A stretch of DNA of 64,000 nt, taken from NCBI GenBank assembly GCA_026122225.1, contig JANEZZ010001953.1, positions 1,116,001-1,180,000 on the forward strand, read 5' to 3'. Source of the DNA: Heloderma charlesbogerti. Taxonomy: Eukaryota > Chordata > Lepidosauria > Squamata > Helodermatidae. Both the position numbers and the translations under genes were made by a program. Shown here piece after piece: positions 37,212-47,472 of the stretch (the first letter of the stretch is position 1; each line of letters begins with the position of its first letter). The notes under the pieces are model-generated. The model ran no database searches. It saw only the letters and a list, made by a program, of their open reading frames with translations, and was not told the DNA's origin.

Positions 37212-37345
37212 CAGCCTTCCCCAAACTGGGTCCCGCTAGACATTTTGTCCTACAGCTCCCACTATCTGTGACAGTTGGTCATGTTGGCTGGGGCTGATGG
37301 AAGTTGTAGACAGAACATCTGGAGGTAGCCAGGTTGGGAGGGCTG
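37212..37345. repeat. hAT-like MITE, copy 2
   Basis: The termini are 'cagccttccccaaactggg' and 'ccaggttgggagggctg', with the internal dyad typical of the family. No target duplication is recognisable. It lies in CHMP3 intron 1, 330 bp from copy 3. Confidence 0.65.
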
Positions 37346-37470
37346 CTTTCTTGGAACCTGAAACATCAGTCTAAACTGGGTCACTAAATGGTATCTCAGG
37401 TGTTCACCTTTTCTTACGCCCTGACTCATACATTCAGACTCGGTTCTGATATTTGCATCTTCTTTTTCAG

Positions 37471-37531
37471 GTCAATGAGTGGTCACTGAAGATACGAAAA
37501 GAAATGCGGGTGATTGATAGACAGATCAGAG
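37471..37531 (+). CDS. CHMP3: CHMP3 coding exon 2
   Basis: This 61-nt exon follows a strong 'tctttttcag' acceptor and ends at GTCTGT. It encodes VNEWSLKIRKEMRVIDRQIR plus one base, part of the basic alpha-1 helix that forms the membrane-binding ESCRT-III hairpin with alpha-2. It is far too short to show as an ORF and was located by the expected protein and by phase. Confidence 0.96.
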
Positions 37532-37672
37532 GTCTGTATTCTCCCAAGCTTTCTCTGAACTTCTCTTTCAGATACTCAAAATAAACCACAATTAGATTTT
37601 AATTAAACACTTTATGTGTGATTAAAGCATGTATAGCCTCATGCCCAGATACCACTCTGGTATAACCTAGTA

Positions 37673-37815
37673 CAGGCTTCTCCAACTTGGTGCCCTCTAG
37701 ATGTTTTGGACTTCAGCTCCCATCAGCCCCAGAGAGCATGGCCAGCGGTCAGACAAAAACATACAGAAGAGTTGGAGTCCAAAACACCTGAAGGGTGCCG
37801 GGTTGGGAAAGGCTG
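37673..37815. repeat. hAT-like MITE, copy 3 (8-bp target duplication, 6/8)
   Basis: The termini are 'caggcttctccaacttggt' and 'cgggttgggaaaggctg'. The flanking octamers are acctagta (37,665-37,672) and atctagtg (37,816-37,823), six of eight matching. The arms contain 'ttttggacttcagctccca' and 'gttggagtccaaaacacct'. Confidence 0.75.
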
Positions 37816-39349
37816 ATCTAGTGGCTATCTTGCAGGTTACTTGTGTGCTGTGGGTGCTGCTTCCACACTGCCAGGTTCCACAGCAGTTTGGTAACATTTA
37901 AATTTGGGGACTGTGGTGGACATGATTACTTCTCACCTCAGCAGTGTTTTTCTCACATGGTTCCCTAATTCCAAGACAGTCTGGGACCCAACTGTGCAAG
38001 AGCAGCATCCAAACTGTGCAGGTGAGTTATCAGCCAGCCCTGGTTCTACCCTGTGGTGGCCTCTGCAAGGCATGGAGTAGATAGCAGTGACCACTTAAAA
38101 TTAAGTTCATCTGAAAGAGTTCAAAATACATGTTGACATATTGTGTTTGTTCTTTCCATGGAGAATATGGGGGAGTTTTCATATCAGGAAAAACAACAAT
38201 CAAAGCGGTGTCAGTGTGGAAGAAAGCAAAATATCAAACTCATATTAAAGTCCATGGGGGATATGCCATAAGGTTCGGCTGTCATGGAGCTAGGCAATAT
38301 GCCTATGGTTTGGTATGATAAAGTTAGGTTGTTCCTTTGATGTCAGATGGATCCTAGCTGGTTTCTTGGTGGTTATGTTACATTTCCTTGGAGCTGGAAG
38401 TGAGTGGGGAATAAGTTTCTTGTGAAAGTTTAGTACAAGAACCCACTGCTGGAAACACTTTGGGCACCATCCGCTAGAAAGTTCTCCTGTGTGAGCCTTG
38501 TTGAAATGAAAGGAGGCTGAGAGAGAAGGACTGGCCCAAGACCACACAGTGAACTTCATGGCTGAGCAGGAATATGAACCCAGTTCTCCCTGATTTAAGC
38601 CGTGTGCACTGCCTGCTTCACTTCACTAGCAGCCCCCAAATGGAGGGGAGGGGTCACACAAATGTGGGCGTCTATAAACCCATTTGCATCATCACACATG
38701 GCAGCCGCCCCACCCGTCTCTGCACATACTGTTTCTTTCTCCCAGCAGACACACACACCTTTTCCTGCTGTCTGATGGAAACAAACCACACCTCCTTTCC
38801 TCCATGGACAAATTGGTGAAGGAAAGGAGGCGTGGTTTCCCTCTCTTGCTCTGGGGCAAAGGTACAAGCAACACGGTGTTTTCTCTCCATTTGTGCATGC
38901 ACATTCTGTTGTTTGTCCTCATCCTCTGTGTGATTTGTGTGCCAAGACACGTGGAGTTCTATATGTACTGCTGTCATCATCCCTCTTCTGCTGACATTGC
39001 TGTGCTGGCCTGAGCCAACTCTGGATAAACTGTTGTACCTGCAGAGGGAAGGTTTCAGTCAACTGGCAGATTTACAGGAGGTAAACAGGTGCTGAGAAGA
39101 GTGCTTCCAGAGTGGGTAGATAGGTTGCTTCAGGGCTTGCTGTCCCTCTCACTTCCCACTCACCGTTGCCTTCTATCCCCTCAGTCCAGTCATGATATTG
39201 AAAAGAGGTACTATCTGAACATCTCTGGGTTACTACATGAGAAACTAGGCTCTCTGCAGCAAAATACTTCATTTCTGTTTAGCTAGCTCTCAAGACTCTG
39301 CATGGTGCCATACTTATGAGAGACTTTATGTCTTAGTTTCAGTCACCTG

Positions 39350-39520
39350 GGAATAAGTCTTATGGCACTCTAGAGATTAACAAATTCATTTATTCCAGCA
39401 TAAGCTTTCATGAACTTGTCCACTTCATCAGATGTAACTGTCCATAAAGTGGACAGTGTCCATGAAACGTACGACAGAATAAATAAATTTGTTAGTCTTT
39501 AAGTTGCCACAAAACTCTGT
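39350..39520. repeat. Inverted-repeat unit
   Basis: The left arm ('gagattaacaaattcattta', 'ttccagcataagctttcatg') faces a right arm ('catgaaacgtacgacagaat', 'aaataaatttgttagtcttt'). The right arm resembles a dispersed reptile repeat ending in 'aataaatttgttagtct'. It may be two head-to-head copies of one element. Confidence 0.6.
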
Positions 39521-39789
39521 TGTTTTTGCTACAACAGACTAACACGGCTGGAGATTGGGAATAAGTGTCATTGAACTCTGTAGGACTGAGTGACTTATAC
39601 ATCGGATCACACCGCTCACTTAACTAAAATCAATAAGGGGGGAAGCTGGGAGGGAAGAGACTGTGTTGGAGAATCTCATAATAGATTTATGGGTTGATGA
39701 TGAAGTCAATTTGGAGCATACGGCATCCATTTTACAACAGCTGCACTGATTATCAATTTGTTTCTGGTCATAATTCAAGTGCAGATAAG

Positions 39790-40190
39790 TACGTTTAAAG
39801 CCCAAAACAACTTGGGGCCAGGATAGCTAAGAGACCATCTGCTCTCATACCAGCCTGCCCACTCCCTAAGGTCTATTGGGAATAGTCCTCTTTGTAGCCC
39901 AGCAGCAGAGCCCTGAGGCACTATCTGTTGAGGCTTGGGAAAGGGCCTTCTCTGTGCCTACATTTTCGAACGCCCCACCTCAGGAGGTCCATTTAGCCCC
40001 TGCTCCCCTTGTTCTTTACTGACTGGCCAAGGCTTTTCAGTTGCAGCCAACATTTGACCTGCTTTATTGAGGATTGTTTAGTGGCTGTCCTGCTTTTCAA
40101 ATTTGTTTCATCTGTTGCCTCTGTCTCTGTTTTACTGCTGTTTATTTTTGCTGTTTACTGTTTGACTGGTAACTTCTGTTGGACTTTTAT
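39790..40190 (+). repeat. L2-type LINE 3' region, degraded
   Basis: 'aacttggggccaggatagct', 'accatctgctctcataccag' and 'gggaaagggccttctctgtg' follow the order seen in the 3' coding end and UTR of squamate L2-like LINEs. No intact frame is left. The assignment rests on recall of the pattern. Confidence 0.45.
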
Positions 40191-40202
40191 AATTCTTTAA
40201 AC

Positions 40203-40311
40203 CAAAGGTGGGGGACCTGTGGCCCATCTACCCAGCCAGCATGGCCAGTGGTCAGGGATTATGAGAGTTATAGTCCAACAACTTCTGGAGGCCACAGGTT
40301 CCCCATTCCTG
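40203..40311. repeat. hAT-like MITE, copy 4 (8-bp target duplication, 7/8)
   Basis: The termini 'caaaggtgggggacctgtgg' and 'ccacaggttccccattcctg' are inverted copies. The flanking octamers are ctttaaac (40,195-40,202) and ctttaagc (40,312-40,319), seven of eight matching. It is non-coding. Confidence 0.75.
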
Positions 40312-41508
40312 CTTTAAGCTGTTGTAAGCTGCCGTGAGTGATGCAGATCCAGCAGAAGAGCAGGATATATGTATTTTACATACATACATTTACCCCAGGG
40401 GAAATGTTGAATTCGCCAAACTATGGGCTGGATCCAGATTTATGCTGGATCAAATGTACTGCTGGAAGTGGACTTCCCCACCCCCTCCTTCCCGTGGCAG
40501 CCCTGCCAGACCCCTGAAAATGCTACATAGAGGGTCAGGAGACTGCTGAATGGGGTAAGCGGTGGTGTGTGGAGGAAGAGGGGGGATCCCCCAAAATTGG
40601 GCAGGGGGAACTTCCTTTCACAGAAGGCAAATCCTAATCCAGCTCTACGTTGAAGTTACAGACTTCTGAAATTATTTTTAATACCAAACATGTACAGAGT
40701 ACTGTTTAATCTCTACTAAGTAATTGCAGCAGCCAGCTCCAGCTTGATTTTGCCATCACCCCTCTTTTATGTTCTTCCCTAAAATTACCATTGGCAGGAA
40801 TGTTTGTCAGCTGCTGATGCTGAGTATATTATGTTAGGATTGGAACTCACAGGTGATTGGCTGCCAAACCCGGAGACAAATCATGCTGAGTTTTGGAGAC
40901 AAAACGTGAAGGAACAAGACCTTGCCCCTTGTGGGAGGGCAGAAGCCTGGCAACCAAGACCAGCCCAAATGTGTAGACTACTGCACAAATGGTTCTTCCA
41001 CATCAGTGTAGCAGCTCTGTGCATTCCTGAGGTGCTTGGGTAGAGTCTAGCCACAGGCATGAATGTGACCTAAATGTACATTAGCTGTCCCTAAGTAGCC
41101 ACAGAGCCAAAGTTCAGCAGAGAGCTCTGAAATTCTGGAAGGTGGGGCTCTGCTGAAAAAATGGGTGCCTGATTCTTCCTTCAGTCTTGCAAACTCAGCT
41201 TCAGCTGCCTTCTCATTCTGGCTCCTGCCTCAGTTAGATGCTTAGAAAGAACAAAGACAAGGGAGTGGAAAGAGTGCACATGAGAGAAAGGATGCTCAGT
41301 GGTCATGCCACAGGTCTTGCAGCTGGACTGTAGGTGTTTTGCTGGCAACAGGTGAATCAGAGTAGACTCCCTCTCCTACTTCCCTGTGTAGTATGATGCC
41401 TCAAGGAAAATGGCTGCCCATAAAGACACAGCTGTTCATATTTATCTTAAAAACCCTGAACTGAAACCATTGCTATTGACTCCTGTTTGCATTCTCTCCC
41501 AAACCCAG

Positions 41509-41688
41509 ATATTCAGCGAGAACAGGAAAAAGTAAAAAGATCAATCAAAGATGCTGCCAAAAAGGGCCAAAAAGATGTGTGTGTCATCCTGGCAAAGGAG
41601 ATGATCCGTTCACGGAAGGCTGTGAGCAAACTGTATGCCTCCAAAGCCCACATGAATTCAGCGCTGATGGGCATGAAGAATCAGCTGG
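41509..41688 (+). CDS. CHMP3: CHMP3 coding exon 3
   Basis: This 180-nt exon follows 'caaacccag' and ends at GTAAGG. It encodes DIQREQEKVKRSIKDAAKKG, then QKDVCVILAKEMIRSRKAVS and KLYASKAHMNSALMGMKNQL. It spans the end of alpha-1 and most of alpha-2, the lysine/arginine-rich hairpin that contacts acidic membranes. It is almost identical to human CHMP3. It begins with the last two bases of a split Asp codon and leaves one base for exon 4. Confidence 0.97.
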
Positions 41689-43178
41689 GTAAGGATAGGG
41701 TTTAGCAACACGCCTTTCATGCTGGGACCTAACAGAATTATTAATGAATTTTCTCCTCCCACCCCCTGTAAATAATGCTTCCACAAGGGAGGGTACTAGC
41801 TGCATGGGAAACACCCAGGCAATAGCCCTGCCCACATTGTTGTAGATGTGGTATATCTTGATTTCTGCAAAGCAGTTGACAAGGTTTCCCATGATATACT
41901 TGTTGAGAAGATGGTAAAATATGTGTTGGAAAATACTACAATTAGCTGGTTATGCAGCCATACCCAGCGAGTGCTAATTAATGGCTTGGCATCCTCCTGG
42001 AGGGAGATCTTGAGAGGAGTGCTGCAGGCCTCTGTCCTAGGCCCTGTGCTGTTCAACTTTTTAAAAAATGACTTAGATGAGGGTGCAGAGGGTTTGCTTA
42101 TCAAATTTGCAGATGACACAAAGCTAAGAGAGAAAGCCAACACCATAGAAGACAGGGTCAAGATTCAAAAGGATCTAGACAGGCTGGAACACTGGTCCAA
42201 AACTAACAAAATGAGATTCAGCAGAGATAAATGTAAAGGTTTGTATTTAGGTACAAAAAATGAAACACACAAGTAAAGGATGAGGGGGACGTGGCTTGAG
42301 TGCAGCACATGTGAAAAGGACCTAGGTGTCTTAGTGGATATGCTGAATACGAGCCAGCCGTGTGATGCGGTGGTTAAGAAAGCGAATGCAGTCTTGGGCT
42401 GCATTAACAGAAGTATAATGTCTAGGTCACAGAAGTATAGTGCCTAGTGCCCACCTGCCCAATACCTCACTCCGAGCTGGCTGCTCTCCTCCTAAAGCAT
42501 TTGCCACAGTGGGAGAGAGGATGGTGGGGCTCTCCAGAGCGCCTGCCCACCCTGGTTCCTTGTGAGATGGTGGCAGGGACCTTGCAGTGAGAGTGTGAGA
42601 TCCCGTGTCCCTCCCAATTCACTGCTTGTAGGCTGGCCCTACATCTAGGTGACCGCTGGGGAGGAAACTGGAGAGCAAGGGAGCCATGCAAAGATGATAT
42701 CAGAGCCTGCTCCAGTGGGGCTACACGCGCACACAACCATCTACAGCCAGCTGCCCAATGGGAAGGAACCAGAAAGAGAAGCAGGCAGGCAAAGAAGTCC
42801 TCAGATCAACTGCCATATGAAAAGGATCCTGAGGAGTTGTTATGTTTTGATATTGTCGTCTTGTTATTTAATTACTGCATTTTTACTTTAAGCCACCTTG
42901 CAGTGATTTCTATACTTCAGTGTAAATCATTATAATAAATACTGTTGGAAACAGGGTTGTAGACTAAATAACACTTGGCGTTCATGTTCTTTACTTACCC
43001 TTTTCCTGTTGGCTTTATAAGCTTACAAAGCAAGGAACAAGATTAATGTTTTATAATCCTGATTATCTTGAACTGAATAGGAAGCTTGAACTGGTGGCAA
43101 GGAACACCCTCACTGCTAAAGATTATGTTCTACTGGTCTGAGCTTGATCTAAAAGCCTTCTATGCCTTCTCTTGGCAG
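41689..43178 (+). other. CHMP3: CHMP3 intron 3
   Basis: About half of the intron is a plus-strand CR1 reverse-transcriptase fragment (41,838-42,440). The rest, 42,440-43,178, contains no feature I recognise. Confidence 0.65.
41838..42440 (+). mobile_element. CR1 LINE reverse-transcriptase fragment
   Basis: The plus-strand frame contains VYLDFCKAVDKVSHDIL, a diverged form of the YLDFSKAFD palm motif, and later LIKFADDTKLREKAN, the FADD catalytic box. The order and spacing fit CR1 ORF2. The frame ends at 42,276, but similarity continues in other frames to about 42,440 ('gcgaatgcagtcttgggct'). Both ends are truncated. It is not a host gene although it lies within CHMP3. Confidence 0.85.
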
Positions 43179-43300
43179 CTGTCCTGAGGGTAGCTGGCTC
43201 ATTACAAAAGAGCACAGAAGTCATGAAAGCCATGCAGAACTTAGTTAAAATCCCTGAAATTCAGGCTACCATGAGGGAACTGTCTAAAGAAATGATGAAG
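43179..43300 (+). CDS. CHMP3: CHMP3 coding exon 4
   Basis: The exon follows 'tcttggcag' and is 122 nt long. It encodes AVLRVAGSLQKSTEVMKAMQ, then NLVKIPEIQATMRELSKEMM and K, ending on a complete codon at GTGAGA. This covers the alpha-3 helix and the start of alpha-4. It is close to invariant among vertebrates. Confidence 0.96.
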
Positions 43301-43776
43301 GTGAGATTAACAAACTCTTCTGGGAGGCGGGGGTGGGGATAATCTGGATGTGTAAATTGTAGCAGATCTTGGGTAAACTCCAACATTCATCCTACTTAAA
43401 GTAGACCCATTGGAATGAATGGGACTTAAATTAGTCATGACTAACTTAAGTCCAATTCATTTCAATGGGTCTATTCTAAGTAGGACATAGTTTACCCTTT
43501 GTATGTGAGCGATGGTACCTTCTCCAGATCATCAGTCCCCCCCTTGCTTTGCTGCTCTCCTGACTCCATCTGCCCATCGTTTTGCCAGATGAGGCCACTT
43601 CAACATCAATTGAAAGGAAACTGGTTGTCATACTTTCCCATCTCGCAAGTTTGCAAAATTAGCTTAATGCATTTGCTTATTGGAGCAGTCTGAGCTATGG
43701 GGCTTTATTTCTAGGACTGCAGATGTATTATGTTGTGTGTATACATGAATAACATGATCTTCTACATATCCTTTAG
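43301..43776 (+). other. CHMP3: CHMP3 intron 4 with a palindromic element
   Basis: Most of this 476-bp intron is taken by the 43,371-43,497 dyad. The remainder shows nothing recognisable. Confidence 0.6.
43371..43497. repeat. Palindromic element of about 127 bp
   Basis: The ends are 'gggtaaactc' and 'tagtttaccc'. The arms pair through 'agacccattggaatgaatgg' and 'ccaattcatttcaatgggtc' to the exact centre 'ttagtcatgactaa' (43,431-43,444). It has no coding capacity. The centre motif also occurs in the dyad at 3,240-3,360, which may be related. Confidence 0.75.
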
Positions 43777-43891
43777 GCGGGTATCATAGAAGAAATTTTG
43801 GAGGACACTTTTGAAAGTATGGAGGACCAAGAGGAGATGGAAGAGGAAGCAGAGATGGAAATAGACAAAATTTTGTTCGAAATTACAGCTG
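43777..43891 (+). CDS. CHMP3: CHMP3 coding exon 5
   Basis: This 115-nt exon starts after 'atcctttag' and ends before GTAAGT. It encodes AGIIEEILEDTFESMEDQEE, then MEEEAEMEIDKILFEITA plus one base. This is the acidic alpha-4/alpha-5 region which in ESCRT-III folds back to keep the subunit autoinhibited. The phase agrees with exon 6. Confidence 0.96.
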
Positions 43892-44933
43892 GTAAGTTGA
43901 AGTGTACATTTGTGTGTATATATAGGTACACCTCTGCTTGTGTGGTATACTACTTTTTAATTAACGGCTAACTGCATCTTCTTTCTTTACAGTGCTAATT
44001 CTCCTGTTAATTTAAAAGTGCAGGTTTAAATCTCACAGGTGTCGCTGAGCAAATGAGACACTAGATTCTTATGCAGTTCATATCACATTATTCTCAGTTT
44101 TTTATGCTTGTTTGCTCCACATTTTTATTTGCACCCTTTTATTTCTCATGTGGAGGGAGGGGGGATTCTGGTGATACTGGACAATGTGAGCTTGAGAGGG
44201 GAGGGACCTAGGCACTGGTATCCAAAGAATGTTGGCTATCTGTGGGATTCCCTGCGGAGGGAGTTCCAGAACACTGGACTTCACACAGGAAAAGCCCACC
44301 TCAGGTGACAGACACCTCTCAGGACCTGAGAGAGTGTCATGGACATGGAGAGTGTTGCTCCGTAACTTAGGGTGAAGGTTTATCGGTGAAAACCAGGACC
44401 TTGAATTGCACCCAGAAGCTAATTTGGTTAATATTGGGCACTCAGCCTTTTAGCAGAATAAAGAAAGGGGAGAGTGAAGTTCTCACTAAAACTGGTTGTT
44501 GCAACAGCCATTTGAATCTTAGGTGATGATTTGCACCAGGCTCAGGCGGATTTTTATACATACACCTTTGGCAAGCCCTGGCTAAGGTTCCCCAGGTGGT
44601 TTTCCTTGCATAAACAGGCAAAGGGTCTGAGTCTATTCTGGGTGTGGGTATATCCCACAGTGCACCTCCTGTAGTGGAGGGCAGTACTCCCGGTCCATAA
44701 AAATAGGGTGCCCTGTGTGGAACAGGATGAAATGGCCCATAAGTACAAGATGAGGCTGATCTCCTCCATCGAATTTTGACATTATAATCAAACTACTGAA
44801 TTAAAAGCATTTATAATCAAACTACTGAATTAAAAGCTTGCACAATACAGGGTGGTTTCTAGGTTAATTCTTGTATGTTTCACAGCTTCTATTCAATTGC
44901 TATTCTGCTTCCTTTTGCTTTGCTTCTTTGCAG
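43892..44933 (+). other. CHMP3: CHMP3 intron 5
   Basis: Positions 44,100-44,530 have the look of an old repeat ('ctaggcactggtatccaaag', 'ccttgaattgcacccagaag'), perhaps a minus- or plus-strand LINE 3' relic, but I cannot assign it. A 24-bp direct duplication around 'caaactactgaattaaaagc' occurs at 44,788-44,839. No exon was found. Confidence 0.45.
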
Positions 44934-45076
44934 GAGCCTTGGGTAAAGCACCCAGCAAAGTGACAGATGCCCTTCCAGAACATGAGCCTGAAGGGGCTAC
45001 AGCACTAGCTGTTGATGAAGATGAAGAAGAAGATATTGAGGCTATGCAGTCACGGTTAGCTACTCTTCGTAGCTAA
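44934..45076 (+). CDS. CHMP3: CHMP3 coding exon 6 (stop)
   Basis: The exon follows 'tctttgcag' and runs to TAA at 45,074-45,076. It encodes GALGKAPSKVTDALPEHEPE, then an acidic stretch (VDEDEEEDIEAMQ) and SRLATLRS. The last residues form the MIM1 motif that binds the MIT domain of VPS4 and AMSH/UBPY. The acidic linker is one residue shorter than in human. All ESCRT-III parts are intact, so the gene should be functional. Confidence 0.97.
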
Positions 45077-45430
45077 CCATAGAACAGCTGTACAGTTTGA
45101 TTCATTTTGTCATAGGCTGCTCTGACATGCCTTTTACAATGTAAAATGTCATGCAAAAGTGTTTCCTGTATATATTCCTATATATATTTTTTGTGGGTTT
45201 GCCTTCAGATACATTATTTTTAACTTTTTTCTGTCAACCTATGTGAGCTCCAAGCAGCTCTGGTGGAATAGAGGGGAGATGGTGTATGTATTCCCAAACA
45301 AATCTTTGAAAGTCAATACTTTATGGACGATCTTCCCAAAACTGCTTCTGTGGGTTGAACCTGCTACACTAGCGTAATGTACATTTCTGAAACACTAACT
45401 GGATTTTAATAAACAGCATTTACCACTTTC
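45077..45430 (+). terminator. CHMP3: CHMP3 3' UTR and poly(A) signal
   Basis: A canonical AATAAA lies at 45,408-45,413, about 330 nt after the stop. Cleavage would be expected near 45,425-45,435, where a T/G-richer stretch follows. Confidence 0.75.
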
Positions 45431-45707
45431 CTGTAGTCCCTAGTGAGTTATTTCTTCCAAGTATCTGGATTGAACACACATACCAGTTATCCAAAAAGAT
45501 ATCCCTCCGTCACAAGGTATAGTTCGGATTAGAGATGTGAAGACGAAGAAAAATTGGGGGGGCAAACCTGATTTTTCCCTATTTTTTCCAAGGACTTTTT
45601 TTCCCCCCAAAATTAAAACATTGGACAGCTTTGGATTATGGGTTTTTTTTAAGAATGATGAATAAAATGTTTCAGACAAGTTGTTGGTATATTGATACCC
45701 AGCCTTT

Positions 45708-46218
45708 TGTTGTTGTTGTTGTTGTTCAGTCATTCAGTCGTGTCCGACTCTTCGTGACCCCATGGACCATAGCACGCCAGGCCTTCCTGTCCTGCGTTCT
45801 CTCCCGGAGCGTGCTCAAGTTCATATTAAACAATATTGTTCTTTACAGCATCGGATTTTCTTTTCACCGCCAGACACATCCACAGCTGAGTGTCCTTTCG
45901 GCTTTGGCCCAGCCGCTTCACTCTTTCTGGCGCTACTTGGAAATACCCTCTGCTCTTCCCCAGTAGCATATTGGACACCTTCCGACCTGAGGGGCTCATC
46001 TTCCGGCATCATATCTTTTAGCCTTGTGATACGTTCCATGGGGTTTTCTTGGCAAGAATACTGGAGTGGGTTGCCATTTCCTTCTCCAGTGGACCACATT
46101 TTGTCAGAACTCTCTGCCATGACCTGTCCGTCTTGGGTGGCCCTGCACGGCATAGCTTATGGCTTCACTGAGTTACGCAAGCCCCTTCGCCACAACAAGG
46201 CAGTGATCCATGAAGGGG
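45708..46218 (-). mobile_element. Short BovB/RTE internal-deletion derivative with target duplication
   Basis: On the minus strand this 0.5-kb unit begins with the BovB 5' end (first about 390 bp, as at 49,997-49,610) and joins at about 45,827 directly to the BovB 3' end (as at 47,475-47,580), followed by an (AAC)n tail, seen as (GTT)n at 45,708-45,727. The 11-bp repeat acccagccttt flanks it (45,697-45,707 and 46,219-46,229). About 2 kb of coding sequence is absent, so it must have been moved by an autonomous BovB. Confidence 0.88.
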
Positions 46219-46229
46219 ACCCAGCCTTT

Positions 46230-47461
46230 ACTCACCCACAAATGACTTCCAAAAACTATATAATAGGAAGACTTTTATAGAAAGACTAGAGATGTAAAAG
46301 TTCTGAAATTTATGAAGCCATGGGTAGAAGGGAGGATGTCTTTTTAATCCTTTCTGTAAGATTCCTTAGTTATTTCTTCTATTCCTTATTACAATTATTG
46401 ATCTAGAGAGCGATCCTATGGTCCCTGGGAGAGTGTCCATGGGATTGCTTGGGAAAATTCTCCAGCACTCTAACCTCAGAAGGGTTAGTTGGAGATCCGA
46501 CCTCTCTCCCCTGTCCCCTTGCAGCTGGTGCAGAAAGAACCACACTGGTTACCCTCTGAGGTTGGAAAAGCAATTGAGGAGGAGGAGGAAAGGGGGCGTT
46601 CCAGTGGACAGGGAGGGGAGGGGACTGGAGAGGCCAGGATATGAGATATCCTGAGCCTTCTTCCCTCCCCCTCCAAATTGTCCTCACTACACAAGCTCTT
46701 CAGCCCTTCCAGAAAATCACCAAAGACAGGACGGGGAGGCAAAGATCAGCTGCGCTGCACCTCTGCCACTCCTCCCGCCCTGCTGGCTTCAGCCTGGCAA
46801 GGTATAAGAAATTTGGAAGCCTCCCAGTTTGGAGGCTTCTGAGTAGAAAGGGCACAATCGATGGGATTCTGCCCTTAATGCATCTTTTACTGATAAACTT
46901 TAAGGGATGCTCCAAGTCATGCCCAGTTTTCCAACATATCGCCATAGCATAATGTGGAAGAAAATATGCATTCCTGAAGATTTTGTTCTATAGATTCCTG
47001 TGTGTCTGGGCTTGTGCTGGTTGGATGCTGTAGCAATCAAGAATGTAGTTCTAAAAACCCACATGTGAAAGAAACACTATAGGCTATCCCACCATTGCCA
47101 CCAGATGTAACAGAACATCATGTGGGTTATCCCACCTATGTTGCTTTTTTTAATTAACTTTGAGGCTTGGGTTAATGGACTTCACTGCCACAGTTTTTAA
47201 TAAGGTTTAAATTGTACCTCACAGCTAGGGAATGCTGCCTCAGCTATAAAACCACCGACCCCAAAATAAACCTTTTCTACCTAAAAGAAACGCAGTTGCC
47301 TCATTCCTATAGTATAGGCATGGAATTGACATCACTTGTGACAACCTTTCAAAATGAACCAAAAATAAGATGTTTATTATAATGACAATTATTTAAAGGA
47401 TTAAAATGTCACTTCAAATAACAGGTTGAGATTACTTAAAGGTTCTTAAATTAAATATGGT
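46230..47461. other. Intergenic DNA between two BovB insertions
   Basis: No gene was found. Positions 46,405-46,880 have a GC-rich, partly dyad look ('gcgatcctatggtccctggg' at the left and 'gggattctgccctta' at the right, plus 'gaagcctcccagtttggagg') and may be a diverged palindromic element. The remainder is AT-rich without recognisable content. Confidence 0.4.
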
Positions 47462-47472
47462 TGCTTACCATT

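Larger units (their letters stand above)
33245..37470 (+). other. CHMP3: CHMP3 intron 1
   Basis: The intron begins in the CpG island and contains a partial SINE (34,310-34,455), an inverted pair of CR1-type tails (34,680-35,170) with a minus-strand CR1 body to 36,272, and a hAT-like MITE at 37,212-37,345. Long open frames at 33,119-33,760 lie in CG-rich promoter sequence and are not supported as genes. I see nothing in 36,280-37,200. Confidence 0.6.
37532..41508 (+). other. CHMP3: CHMP3 intron 2
   Basis: The intron carries two hAT-like MITEs (37,673-37,815 and 40,203-40,311), an inverted-repeat unit at 39,350-39,520, an L2-type LINE 3' region at about 39,790-40,190, and a weak dyad at 40,425-40,646. 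A fragment resembling a SINE or MIR core on the minus strand lies at about 38,515-38,620. No coding exon was identified within it. Confidence 0.6.

Noticed and set aside
41848..42276. A 142-codon frame inside CHMP3 that could be taken for an alternative exon
   Set aside because: It is a CR1 reverse-transcriptase fragment with the FADD box.
45762..46280. A 172-codon plus-strand frame
   Set aside because: It is the antisense of the short BovB derivative; the coding direction of BovB is minus.
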